Positions 1 through 9,211 of a DNA stretch of 64,000 nucleotides are shown piece after piece. The notes under the pieces were generated by a model. It did no database searches. It saw only the letters and a program-made list of their open reading frames with translations, and was not told the origin of the DNA. Position 1 is the first letter of the stretch. Each line of letters begins with the position of its first letter. The DNA lies in assembly GCF_001487105.1 (NCBI RefSeq), contig NZ_LN913001.1:1317614-1381613 (forward strand). The letters run 5' to 3'. Made by a program: the position numbers and the translations under genes. The DNA comes from Mediterraneibacter massiliensis. Lineage in GTDB: Bacteria; Bacillota; Clostridia; Lachnospirales; Lachnospiraceae.

Positions 1-1
1 T

Positions 2-1069
2 GGGATTTCCAAAGTTTTGGAGGACTGTAATTTTATAAGTGGCGGACAGGTCTCTGAATTGGAAAAAGAATTATCTGAATATGTAGGAACGAAGTTCTGT
101 GTTACGTGTGGAAATGGAACCGATGCATTATCAATGATGATGATGGCATGGGGAGTGAAAGAGGGCGATGCGGTATTCGTTCCGGATTTTACTTTTTTCG
201 CTTCAGCGGAGGTCGTTGCGTTTGCAGGAGCAACACCGGTATTTTATGATGTAAATGCGGATACATATAACGCAGATCCCGCATCATTGGAGCGAGCGAT
301 CCAGGCGGTGCTGGCAGAAGGTAAGCTTATACCTAAAGTGATCATAGCCGTTGATTTATTTGGTCAGCCGGCGGATTATCGGGAATTATCAAAAATCGCA
401 AAAAAATATGATCTGTATCTTCTGGAAGATGGAGCACAAGGATTTGGCGGGAAAATCGGAGAAAAAAGAGCATGTAGTTTTGGCGATGCCGCCACGACCT
501 CTTTTTTCCCGGCTAAGCCGTTGGGATGTTATGGAGACGGTGGAGCGATTTTTACAAATGATGAAAAAACTGCAAAGTTGTTACAATCTTTAAGAGTACA
601 CGGAAAAGGAAGTTTTAAATATGATAATGTACGAATCGGTTGGAATTCCAGATTAGATACACTACAGGCAGCTGTGCTGCAGGTGAAATTGGAGGCGTTT
701 AAAAGGTATGAGCTGCAGGCAGTTAATGAAGCGGCAGTAAAATATAACGGCTTTTTGGGAGAAACAGTCAAAATTCCGGTTGTGCCTGACGGCTTCTATT
801 CCAGCTGGGCACAATACACAATACAGGTTACAGAAAAAACGATAAGAGATGATCTGCAGGGATATTTGAAGGAAAATGGAATTCCGAGTATGGTATATTA
901 TCCAAAACCGATGCATCTTCAAACTGCGTTTCATAATCTTCATCAGTATGAGGAATGTAAGACAGCGGAAAAGTTGTGTGATACAGTGGTGTCTTTACCG
1001 ATGCATCCATACTTGCAGGAGAAAGATATAGAACAAGTAAGTAAACACGTAAAAGATTTTTTAGGATAA
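2..1069 (+). CDS. DegT/DnrJ/EryC1/StrS-family sugar aminotransferase, WbpE-like, 5'-truncated by window edge
   Basis: PLP-dependent nucleotide-sugar aminotransferase that turns a keto-sugar nucleotide into an amino sugar for surface glycan synthesis. The fold type I core is clear: GNGTDALSMMM near the N-terminus, VPDFTFFASAEVV, EDGAQGFGG (the Asp that contacts PLP nitrogen), and SFFPAKPLGCYGDGGA, whose Lys should form the Schiff base. The last motif is close to WbpE/WlbC-type enzymes acting on 3-keto-hexuronic acid nucleotides, so a UDP-3-amino-uronate product is possible. The reading frame stays open to base 2, so the true start lies outside the window. The TTG at 17 is only the first possible in-window start and has no need to be used. 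The next gene follows 30 bp later. Family is secure; substrate is inference. Confidence 0.9.
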   Translation, partial: GISKVLEDCNFISGGQVSELEKELSEYVGTKFCVTCGNGTDALSMMMMAWGVKEGDAVFVPDFTFFASAEVVAFAGATPVFYDVNADTYNADPASLERAIQAVLAEGKLIPKVIIAVDLFGQPADYRELSKIAKKYDLYLLEDGAQGFGGKIGEKRACSFGDAATTSFFPAKPLGCYGDGGAIFTNDEKTAKLLQSLRVHGKGSFKYDNVRIGWNSRLDTLQAAVLQVKLEAFKRYELQAVNEAAVKYNGFLGETVKIPVVPDGFYSSWAQYTIQVTEKTIRDDLQGYLKENGIPSMVYYPKPMHLQTAFHNLHQYEECKTAEKLCDTVVSLPMHPYLQEKDIEQVSKHVKDFLG

Positions 1070-1099
1070 TTTTGAAACGATCGAGAGGAAACTGACATT

Positions 1100-2197
1100 A
1101 TGATAAAATATATAAAGCGGTGGGGGGAAAAACTTAAGAAATATGAGAACCGACATCCCATTTTAATTATATTATGGTCAGTATGCGTTACTCTGCTCGT
1201 AGTACTTTTTTCTGGCGGCATTTATCTTTATGTGCAGCAGCGTCAAGAAATAAGACATGTGCGGTTTGAAGATAAAGAATTTGAAAAAGCAGTTCAAAAG
1301 AGCTTGGAAAAGAAATATATAACAACAGATGATCTTAAAAATCTTACTACATTGGAAATTGAGGACAACAAGCAGATAGAAGATATTTCAGATTTAGTAA
1401 AATTTCCTAATTTGACATCTCTTGTTATTAAGAATTGTGAGATCAGTGATCTCCATGTAATAGGTAAATTAGATAAACTGAAGAGTTTAAATCTTACGGG
1501 CAACAACATAGAGGATTTAACTCCTTTGTCAGAGTGTTATGCGTTAAAAGAAATATTTTTAGGGAATAACAATATAACAGATATTACGCCTTTATATAAT
1601 TTAAATGGTCTTCAAACAGTAGGACTTCAACAAAATAATATCAGCTCAATAGAACCAGGCATTGAAAAAATGGTTTCTTTGAGTTATATCGATATTGCCA
1701 ATAACAGACTGATATCTATAGATCCGCTAGGAGACATCGAGAATTTGGTTTATCTGTATGCCGGTTCTAATAAGTTATCAGAGACACCGCAGTTATCTGA
1801 TATGAGCGCTTTGAAAGTTTTGGATCTGAGCAACAATGCTTTCCAGAAATTGGACAAGATGGGGGACTTCCCCTCCCTTCAAGAATTAAATATATATGGT
1901 AATCATTTGGAAGGCTTGGAGGTATTGGATGGTTGCCCAAATCTTATAAAATTGAATTTGTCGTATAATGATTTTCATTCATTGGATGGAATTTTGCAGT
2001 GCGAAAAGTTAGAATATTTAGATATTCGGGCAACAAAAATAGAACATGTGGAAATGTTAAAAGTATTGCCAGCTTTTAACAGCATTTATATGGATGATAG
2101 AGTTGACAGGAGTCAATTGGATTTTATGATTGGGCATTTTAGAAATGGAGATACAAAGACAAAACAATACTTATTGCAGAAGCAGTACAATTTATAA
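1100..2197 (+). CDS. Membrane-anchored leucine-rich-repeat protein
   Basis: 365 aa. A short basic cytoplasmic start is followed by one membrane segment at about residues 22-46 and then, to near the C-terminus, roughly eleven tandem repeats of 21-23 residues of the SDS22/internalin type (for example LKSLNLTGNNIEDLTPL and LKEIFLGNNNITDITPL). The topology predicts a single-pass protein with the LRR arc outside the cell. LRR arcs bind proteins or glycans; no catalytic domain is visible. It lies between the aminotransferase and a Wzy-like polymerase in the same transcription unit, which is unusual for a polysaccharide locus and suggests a role in display or recognition of the glycan. Start is the ATG after GAGAGGAAACTGACATT. 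Function not known. Confidence 0.85.
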   Translation: MIKYIKRWGEKLKKYENRHPILIILWSVCVTLLVVLFSGGIYLYVQQRQEIRHVRFEDKEFEKAVQKSLEKKYITTDDLKNLTTLEIEDNKQIEDISDLVKFPNLTSLVIKNCEISDLHVIGKLDKLKSLNLTGNNIEDLTPLSECYALKEIFLGNNNITDITPLYNLNGLQTVGLQQNNISSIEPGIEKMVSLSYIDIANNRLISIDPLGDIENLVYLYAGSNKLSETPQLSDMSALKVLDLSNNAFQKLDKMGDFPSLQELNIYGNHLEGLEVLDGCPNLIKLNLSYNDFHSLDGILQCEKLEYLDIRATKIEHVEMLKVLPAFNSIYMDDRVDRSQLDFMIGHFRNGDTKTKQYLLQKQYNL

Positions 2198-2220
2198 ATT
2201 CAAGGCAGAGGTTTTAGTAA

Positions 2221-3624
2221 ATGTTTATTTTGGTGGCAGCGATTTTTGGCATATCAACAGTTTTATTTAAGAAAGCGGCAGGAACTCTAAATCCAGGGAA
2301 ATTTAACATAATCTCTTATATTTATTATATATTTATGCTCCAGTCGTTTATCGGTATTTCTCTTGTTATGTTGGGATATGACGAACACTATACGTTTGCA
2401 TATCTCATAAATAAGGAAAAAAGCTGTCATATTGCAGCGATAGTCGTATGGGGAATGGCAGTTTGTTTTCCATTGTTTATTTTACTTTTTCAAAAGATTG
2501 TACGTTTCAATATAAAAACAGAATATGCGTATTATTTAAAAAGAAAAGTGGAGACAAAAAGGAATCGTTTTTTTGAATGGGGTTTTTCTTTTGTAACACT
2601 GTTCTGTATGCTCTTGTTAATAGGTTTTTTATTAAAGATAGGGTATGTTCCAATATGGAAGCTGCTATTTGCTTCAGGAGATTTTAATTTTGCGTTGGAG
2701 CGTACCCGCATCGGACAAACTTATTTTATACATCCGTATGTAACGAATATATGTATTCTTTCTTTGATACCTTTGTTATCCTATATTAGCTATTCTTATT
2801 TTTTAACAGTTAGAACAAAGCAGTGGGCAGTTATTTCGGGAATACTATTTATTGCTTCGATTATTATTAAAACTTATAAATTTGAAAAATCACCGGTAGT
2901 ATTTTATCTCTTAGTATTTATACTCATTTATATTTATTTCAAAGGCGGAATTAAAACAATTTATATGATCGCTGTCGGCATTTTTTTGGGCGGCGTACTT
3001 ATAATTTCTTATTTCCAGACGGGGTTTGCCGGCAATATTTTAGATGTTTATAATGGGCCGTTAGGCAGGACTCTTTTTACAGAAGTTGGAACATTGACAT
3101 ATTGTTTTGATCTGTTCCCTCATATATTTGGCTTTTTAGGAGGACGGAGTTTTACACCTACGATTTTAAAGTTACTTGGAATGGATGAAAGTTTATATTT
3201 AAGAAGTGCGAAAGTTACAATGGCGTTTTATGGCTCTGAAAGAGTGTATGATGGTTCCGCAGGAGTGATGAACACTCTGTTTACAGGAGAGGCTTATGCA
3301 AATTGGGGATATATAGGAGTCTGCCTGTCCGTTGTATGGGTAGCGTTTATAGCAATGTTATTTATGTATATCATCCTGAAATTGAAAAAGACACCGAGTA
3401 TGATTGCCTTGCTTGGAGTACTGACAGTGAAGATGGGAACAATGCTGGAAGGTGGTTTTTGTGATTTTGTATATAGCTTCGATATTATTTTTTCATTCTT
3501 TGTTATATTAGTGATTTATATTTGTTTTGAAAAAAATGGAAAAATTGGGAAATTTATTTTAGAGCAGTGGACAAAAATGGAAGGTAGAGTTCAAAAATGT
3601 ATTATACAATCAAGGAGAAAATAG
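2221..3624 (+). CDS. Oligosaccharide repeat-unit polymerase (Wzy-like), multi-pass membrane protein
   Basis: 467 aa and almost wholly hydrophobic, with about a dozen predicted membrane helices and a larger extracellular stretch at about residues 270-360 containing GFLGGRSFTPT and GEAYANWGYIG. The late NxGYIG-type segment followed by more helices is typical of O-antigen/capsule polymerases of the Wzy/oligosaccharide repeat unit polymerase group, which join lipid-linked repeats on the outer face of the membrane. Sequence identity in this group is low, so the call rests on topology and on the flippase encoded immediately downstream (start overlaps this gene by 28 bp). A second Wzy-like gene occurs at 5904. 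Confidence 0.72.
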   Translation: MFILVAAIFGISTVLFKKAAGTLNPGKFNIISYIYYIFMLQSFIGISLVMLGYDEHYTFAYLINKEKSCHIAAIVVWGMAVCFPLFILLFQKIVRFNIKTEYAYYLKRKVETKRNRFFEWGFSFVTLFCMLLLIGFLLKIGYVPIWKLLFASGDFNFALERTRIGQTYFIHPYVTNICILSLIPLLSYISYSYFLTVRTKQWAVISGILFIASIIIKTYKFEKSPVVFYLLVFILIYIYFKGGIKTIYMIAVGIFLGGVLIISYFQTGFAGNILDVYNGPLGRTLFTEVGTLTYCFDLFPHIFGFLGGRSFTPTILKLLGMDESLYLRSAKVTMAFYGSERVYDGSAGVMNTLFTGEAYANWGYIGVCLSVVWVAFIAMLFMYIILKLKKTPSMIALLGVLTVKMGTMLEGGFCDFVYSFDIIFSFFVILVIYICFEKNGKIGKFILEQWTKMEGRVQKCIIQSRRK

Positions 3625-4868
3625 GCAGTCTGATTAAAGGCGGTTTTTTTCATATATTCATTGGAAATACTCTGGTTAAGATGATAGCATTTGTCTCAAG
3701 CATTGTGATTGTACGTTTAGTAAGTAAAGACGATTATGCGTATTTAACTTATGCAGATAATTTATATAATTACGTGATTTCTTTTGCCGGTCTTGGGATG
3801 GCCTCCAGTATATTAAAATATTGTGCGACAGCGAAAACAAAAGAACTGGATAAAGCGTATTTTGTATTTGCTATGAAATATGGAACGCTTTTTGAAGCCA
3901 TACTTTCTCTATTAGTCGTTATTTATGTGACTGTTGCGACAATTCCTTTTCCGGAAGCAAAAAGTATGGTATATGTATTGGTATTCTACCCAATCTTAAA
4001 CAATGTTTTAAATACAGTGTTATGCTATCTAAGGGCCCATGGAGAAAATACGGCATATGCAAGGGCGGCGGTAATACAAACCACCGTCGTATTTCTGGGG
4101 AGTGTATGCTTTGTACTTTTGCTTGGGATTCCGGGAATTGCATATGCGAGATATTGTGCAATAGGTATAGCAATATTCGTGGTCGCAAAAAGCTTAAAGA
4201 AATATTTATTGAATGTTTCTCCGGCTAGATTGGCAAAAGAAGAGATAAAGAGTTTTATGGTCATGTCCATATCTTTGACAATGTCGAATTTATTTTCTCT
4301 TATTATGCCGATTAACGAAATGACTTTGGTAAATGAATTATTACGCAGCGAGGCAATTACGTCGAATTATAAAATAGCGATCATGATACCGGGACAGTTA
4401 TCCTTTGTGACACAATCTATTATTGTTTATTATTTTACCATTGTAGCAAAGACAGAAGACAAGAAGGAAGTATGGAAGATATCTAAAAAGATCGGAATGA
4501 TTACAGCCCTGTTGATCACAGTCATTTCTATAGCCGGGATTGTATTGACTCCGTATATTATCCGAATCGTATATGGAAGCAGATATGAAGAGGCAATTGC
4601 ACTTTCCTCTGTATTCTGGGTAGTGAACGCTTTGAATGCTGCCATTCGCATGATTCCGATGAATTTCCTTCCGGCAATCGGAATTGCAAAGTTTAATGCA
4701 ATTATGGCAGCGATATCCTGCGTCTGTCACATAATCTTAACATATGCTGCAATCATGAAATTTGGTATATGGGGAGCGGGTATAGCAACAGGTCTTGTAT
4801 ATATAGGTTCAGGTATAGTATACTGGATTTATTTTAGAAAAAAATGTTTAGAATCACCTGTAACATAA
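3597..4868 (+). CDS. Polysaccharide flippase, Wzx/PST family (MOP superfamily)
   Basis: 423 aa with about 12 predicted membrane helices and the N-terminal pattern of MATE/PST exporters (FIGNTLVKMIAFVSSIVIVR, then short loops and GLGMASSILKY). Such proteins flip undecaprenyl-diphosphate-linked repeat units across the membrane. The ATG at 3597 lies inside the end of the preceding polymerase gene, so the two are probably translationally coupled, giving a Wzy-Wzx pair. It is one of three Wzx-like genes in the window (others at 10363 and 31089). Confidence 0.82.
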   Translation: MYYTIKEKIGSLIKGGFFHIFIGNTLVKMIAFVSSIVIVRLVSKDDYAYLTYADNLYNYVISFAGLGMASSILKYCATAKTKELDKAYFVFAMKYGTLFEAILSLLVVIYVTVATIPFPEAKSMVYVLVFYPILNNVLNTVLCYLRAHGENTAYARAAVIQTTVVFLGSVCFVLLLGIPGIAYARYCAIGIAIFVVAKSLKKYLLNVSPARLAKEEIKSFMVMSISLTMSNLFSLIMPINEMTLVNELLRSEAITSNYKIAIMIPGQLSFVTQSIIVYYFTIVAKTEDKKEVWKISKKIGMITALLITVISIAGIVLTPYIIRIVYGSRYEEAIALSSVFWVVNALNAAIRMIPMNFLPAIGIAKFNAIMAAISCVCHIILTYAAIMKFGIWGAGIATGLVYIGSGIVYWIYFRKKCLESPVT

Positions 4869-4900
4869 AAAATTAATTTACAGAAAAATGGGGAAAGATA

Positions 4901-5911
4901 ATGTTAGTTTCGTTTTGTGTAATTGCTTATAATGAAGAAAAGGCAATAAAATCATTGTTTCAAGATATACGAGAGCAAGATTATCCTCATGGGGAAATGG
5001 AAATCATTTTGGTAAATGCAATGTCTACTGACAAAACGCGGGAGTTAATGGAGCAGTTTGCAGAAGAGAAGAATGGTTTTCGAAGAGTTGTTATTTTGGA
5101 TAATGAAAAAAAGATTCAGGCAGCGGGATGGAATATAGCTATCAGGGCGGCTAAGGGCGATATCATCATGCGGATCGATGCCCATACGATGATACCGAAA
5201 GAGTTTGTCTCGAAAAACGTACAGTGTATCCAGACAGGAGAGGACGTATCAGGGGGGCCTCGTCCAAATATATCGGAGGAAGACACACCTTGGAGACATA
5301 CATTATTATTGGCAGAGTCGTCTATGTTTGGAAGCAGTATTGCGCCATACAGGAAGGGGCATCATAAGACATATGTCAAATCTGTCTTTCATGGTGCTTA
5401 TCGAAAAGAAGTGTTCCAAAAAGCAGGATTGTTTAATGAAAATCTTGGCAGGACGGAGGACAACGAAATGCATTATCGTATCCGGAAAGCCGGTTATAGG
5501 ATTTGCTATAGTCCGGAAATCGTATCCTATCAAAATATTCGGAATTCCTGGTCAAAGATGTTGAAACAAAAATACGGAAATGGATATTGGATAGGATTAA
5601 CGTTAGGTGTGTGTCCGCAATGTTTTTCATTTTATCATTTTGTCCCCCTGCTGTTTATTCTTTCTATCTTGCTTACAGTGATTGGAGCGGCAGTCGGATG
5701 CGCAGTACCCTTTTGTATTTTATCCATCGTATATCTAATAGTGAATTTGCTTATGTCGCTGTTAGCAATAAAAAAGCAGAAATTTTATTGCCAATATCTT
5801 GTGCTGCCCGTTATTTTTTTCTCTCTTCACATAGCATATGGTTTCGGGACACTGGTGGGTATTATAAAGATGCCGTTTTGGCGTAAAAAAGTGAGGGAGA
5901 AAAATGAATAA
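4901..5911 (+). CDS. Glycosyltransferase family 2, ExoA-like, with C-terminal membrane helices
   Basis: 336 aa. The GT-A fold starts at residue 3 (SFCVIAYNEEKAI). The first acidic motif is VNAMSTDKT where many GT2 enzymes have DDGS, and the metal site is MRIDAHT in place of DxD. Both variants are typical of the succinoglycan ExoA type. TEDNEMHYRIRKAGYR supplies the acceptor-side ED motif. The last ~90 residues are about three hydrophobic helices. It probably adds one sugar to the lipid-linked repeat unit at the cytoplasmic membrane face. The start follows GGGGAAAGATA; the stop overlaps the next gene by 8 bp. Confidence 0.85.
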   Translation: MLVSFCVIAYNEEKAIKSLFQDIREQDYPHGEMEIILVNAMSTDKTRELMEQFAEEKNGFRRVVILDNEKKIQAAGWNIAIRAAKGDIIMRIDAHTMIPKEFVSKNVQCIQTGEDVSGGPRPNISEEDTPWRHTLLLAESSMFGSSIAPYRKGHHKTYVKSVFHGAYRKEVFQKAGLFNENLGRTEDNEMHYRIRKAGYRICYSPEIVSYQNIRNSWSKMLKQKYGNGYWIGLTLGVCPQCFSFYHFVPLLFILSILLTVIGAAVGCAVPFCILSIVYLIVNLLMSLLAIKKQKFYCQYLVLPVIFFSLHIAYGFGTLVGIIKMPFWRKKVREKNE

Positions 5912-7403
5912 ATTGAAGTATTATATGGGGAAAATTCCATGCAAGCAAAATGTAGGGGTATTGTTTTTAGGCATCATCAGTTTGGCTGTATGGAGTATCG
6001 GACTTTTAAAAAAAGATTTTAATATAGCATTGGTCGGGCTTTTACTGTTATATGGAATTAATGTATTATATGGTATAAAAAATTTTTCCAAAAGTTTTTT
6101 ATATTTGTTTATGCAAATTACTATATTTACTTTTTTATTGTCACGTTCTTTTATTGGGTTGTGTAGAGGAACAGAATGGTGGAATACGGCTTCTCAGGCA
6201 AAAGAAAATATCTGGTTTGCATTAAAATTGCTGTTTTTGACAGAAACAGCGCTGTTAGTGGGAAGTAATCTTGCTGACAGGATATATAGAACAAAGAAGG
6301 CGATCAATAAAAAACATGAAGATACAAGCAACATGGCGGAGGCAATGCGTATTGTGTCGTTCATGATTTTTTTGGTTTCCATGTTTTTTTATCTATTAGA
6401 GCAGTTTGAACCGGTGCTTGCGATCGGAACAGGAAATTATTTAGAGTATTATACGAATTTTACCAGTAAGCTGCCAGGTATCGTTCATACAGCGGCTTCT
6501 TTTATGAAATATAGTTTATGTATTTTTTTGGCTACGTTGCCTTCGAAAAAAATGGCGATCATGCCGTTGATATTGTATGTATTTTCAACTTTGCCGTCTC
6601 TTTTGATAGGAGTCAGAAATCCATTTGTATTAAGTCTGTTTTTTGCTTTATCATATTTCCTGTTAAGAGATTATCTTGTAGATGACAAAAAATGGATAGG
6701 AAAAGTAGAAAAAGGAATCATCATCATATGTACCCCTTTATTAATGCTGTTTATGGTTGTATATGCCTCTGTCAGAAGTGGAGCAGGGATAAAAATAGGA
6801 AATTTTTTGGGGATGATTTCTGAATTTTTTTACAGTCAGGGAGTTTCTTTTGATGTTTTATGCATTGGCTATGGATATACCTCAGGGTTAAAAAATTTAA
6901 AACCAGTCAACTATACTTTTGGCGGGATCATTGATTATTTGTACAGAGGATCCGTCGGACAGACTATTTTTCATACAGAACCTCTTACTTCTTATAATAG
7001 TATTTTTAATGCGGAAAACAGCAACAGTCTGTCTCATGCATTATCCTATTTGAGCATGAAAGATCAGTATCTGGAGGGAAGAGGAAGAGGGTCCAGTTAT
7101 CTTCTTGAAGTGGCAACAGACTTTGGTTTTATCGGTGTGTTTATTTTTAGTGTACTGCTAGGTGCTCTTCTGCTGTATATGGTATACGGATTCGGTAAAA
7201 AGATGCTGGTCAATACGATTATTTTGGCTTGCCTTCAGAATATCTTTTTTATACCTCGGGCAGAGGCAACCGGCTGGCTGACATTTATCGTGACATTGCA
7301 ATTTTGGATGTGTGTAGCAGGGTGCTATTTTTGCGTGTATTGGTGGCAAAAATGGAAACTGTCAGAATGGTTCAAAGATCATGTGAAAAGAAGGAGAAAA
7401 TAG
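5904..7403 (+). CDS. O-antigen/polysaccharide polymerase-like multi-pass membrane protein
   Basis: 499 aa, hydrophobic throughout, with about 11-13 membrane helices and a large outer loop at about residues 300-400 (FGGIIDYLYRGSVG, GRGRGSSYLLEVATDFG). A long periplasmic-type loop rich in Gly and Arg, followed by a terminal helix pair, is typical of Wzy/WaaL-like polymerases and ligases. The start overlaps the ExoA-like GT2 by 8 bp. With the gene at 2221 this makes two polymerase candidates, so the locus may direct two polymers, or this one may be a ligase-like member. Assigned by topology and context only. Confidence 0.65.
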   Translation: MNKLKYYMGKIPCKQNVGVLFLGIISLAVWSIGLLKKDFNIALVGLLLLYGINVLYGIKNFSKSFLYLFMQITIFTFLLSRSFIGLCRGTEWWNTASQAKENIWFALKLLFLTETALLVGSNLADRIYRTKKAINKKHEDTSNMAEAMRIVSFMIFLVSMFFYLLEQFEPVLAIGTGNYLEYYTNFTSKLPGIVHTAASFMKYSLCIFLATLPSKKMAIMPLILYVFSTLPSLLIGVRNPFVLSLFFALSYFLLRDYLVDDKKWIGKVEKGIIIICTPLLMLFMVVYASVRSGAGIKIGNFLGMISEFFYSQGVSFDVLCIGYGYTSGLKNLKPVNYTFGGIIDYLYRGSVGQTIFHTEPLTSYNSIFNAENSNSLSHALSYLSMKDQYLEGRGRGSSYLLEVATDFGFIGVFIFSVLLGALLLYMVYGFGKKMLVNTIILACLQNIFFIPRAEATGWLTFIVTLQFWMCVAGCYFCVYWWQKWKLSEWFKDHVKRRRK

Positions 7404-7422
7404 AAATATAGGAGTATGGATC

Positions 7423-9114
7423 ATGAAGCAATGTTATGAGAAAAACAAAAGAAAAATTGATTTGATATTATGGGGGATTTTTATAGCTTGGTTCTGGTTT
7501 TTTATTTATAAAGGAATAGATGTTACGGATCAGGGGTTTTATTTGACAAAATATAAATATTATTTTGATCCTGAAGTAAACATAAAAGGCTTTGGTACAT
7601 TTTTTACAGATTTATTAGGAGGAATCATTTATACGATTTTTCCTTCGCATCAGGCATTTGTGTTATCGGTGCTCAGTTGGCTGTTATATTTGTGCAGTGG
7701 AATTATGATTTATTGTACCTGGAAGAAATATGTATCTTCAGGTCTGCTCATCCTATCTGTATTGACAGGTTCTTTGTTTTCAATGACATTATCACATATC
7801 ATGAATTATAATGCTACGTCTATGTTTATCCAGGTTATGGCGCTTTGCTGTTTGTTCAAAGGGTTGGAAGAAGAGAAAACAAGTAAGATTGCTATTTCCG
7901 GGCTTCTTATAGGGATCAATACATTTTTTAGACTGCCAAATATATTAGAAGCCTGTTTTGGACTTGCGGTTTTTTGGTACTACATTCCAGGAAAGAAAAA
8001 AATAAAAGAAGGCTTCCAGGCATGCTGTGCTTTTTTAGGCGGAGTGTTTGGAGGCTGGAGCATCGGAGGCATTACGGCAATCGTAATTTTAGGAAAGGAG
8101 TCAGTCCTTTCCTATTTATTGCGTACGACGAATACATTGCAGGGAAATGAAACAAGCCATGGGGCAGGAAATATTTTATCAAAACTGTATATGGGCGGAA
8201 TAGAGGGAATAAAGGATTGGATCAGATACGGCTATATTTTAATTCCACTTTTGGTTTTATGGTTTATATATGAAAGTAAGAGGGATGAAAGCAAAACACA
8301 AGAAAAGAGGAGAGTATATCTGGGAGTAAATTGCATCATCGTTGGATATGCAATTTATGTAGGAATGAAAGTAGAAGTTTTACGTTTCCTGCAAATGTTT
8401 GGCATTTTTATGATAATACTGCTGATGTTTGGCATCGTATATTTTTATAAAAAGAAGGTGGTTCTCAGTTCGCTGTGTATGGCAGCGTTGCTTGCAGAGT
8501 GTGTGTTGCCTATAGGAACCGATAATGGATGGATGTACTTTTTATTGTTTATGATGTTTCCATTTTCCTGTTGTTTTATCATCGCAGGAAATATCGAGAC
8601 AAAAAAGCTGAAAAAAGTCGTCTGCATATTAGTGGCAGGAATAGCTGGTCTGACGATCTGCCAGGGGATACAATATGGAACTACGTATGTTTATCGAGAC
8701 AGTGAAAATAAATTTCTGACACAGAAGGTACAGGCAAGAGAGTACGGTTTTATCCATACATCAAAAGAACGTGCTCAGTATATTGATGAGTTGGAGAGAG
8801 AATTAGATTCTTTGGATAATAAATATTTATTGGCGTTAGGAGATTTTAATATCGGATGTGTCATATCGGATATGAAACCATATTTGGATAAAGTGTGGGT
8901 GGATCTGGAGAGCTATCCGGAAGAACAATTTAATATAGATTTAAAAAAGAGTTTAAAAGAAAAGGGGGAACCGGTCATATTGCTGGCTGATATAGATAAA
9001 AATGGTGTATATAGAAGCCAAGAAAAATATGATAAAATTATAGAACTGATAGAACAAAGGAATTATAAACTGCATTATGATAACGGATGGTATCAGATTT
9101 TTGTTCCGGATTAA
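7423..9114 (+). CDS. Multi-pass membrane protein, GT-C glycosyltransferase-like, function unknown
   Basis: 563 aa. The first helix is at about residues 12-31 and is followed by an outer loop with DVTDQGFYL (an acidic pair just after helix 1, as in GT-C/ArnT-PMT-type transferases). About 10-12 helices follow, then a soluble C-terminal domain of about 130 residues containing LALGDFNIGCVISDMKPYLD and a terminal NGWYQIFVP. The shape matches GT-C enzymes that use polyprenyl-phosphate sugars outside the cell. I do not recognise a named family. It resembles the gene at 21061 in layout. Confidence 0.55.
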   Translation: MKQCYEKNKRKIDLILWGIFIAWFWFFIYKGIDVTDQGFYLTKYKYYFDPEVNIKGFGTFFTDLLGGIIYTIFPSHQAFVLSVLSWLLYLCSGIMIYCTWKKYVSSGLLILSVLTGSLFSMTLSHIMNYNATSMFIQVMALCCLFKGLEEEKTSKIAISGLLIGINTFFRLPNILEACFGLAVFWYYIPGKKKIKEGFQACCAFLGGVFGGWSIGGITAIVILGKESVLSYLLRTTNTLQGNETSHGAGNILSKLYMGGIEGIKDWIRYGYILIPLLVLWFIYESKRDESKTQEKRRVYLGVNCIIVGYAIYVGMKVEVLRFLQMFGIFMIILLMFGIVYFYKKKVVLSSLCMAALLAECVLPIGTDNGWMYFLLFMMFPFSCCFIIAGNIETKKLKKVVCILVAGIAGLTICQGIQYGTTYVYRDSENKFLTQKVQAREYGFIHTSKERAQYIDELERELDSLDNKYLLALGDFNIGCVISDMKPYLDKVWVDLESYPEEQFNIDLKKSLKEKGEPVILLADIDKNGVYRSQEKYDKIIELIEQRNYKLHYDNGWYQIFVPD

Positions 9115-9211
9115 AAATCGAAAATAGAGAATAAAAATAAGTGTAGACAAAATAAAGAAAAGCATTAAAATAGAAAGTGGAATATAAAATTTGATCAGAT
9201 AAAGGAGAAGT

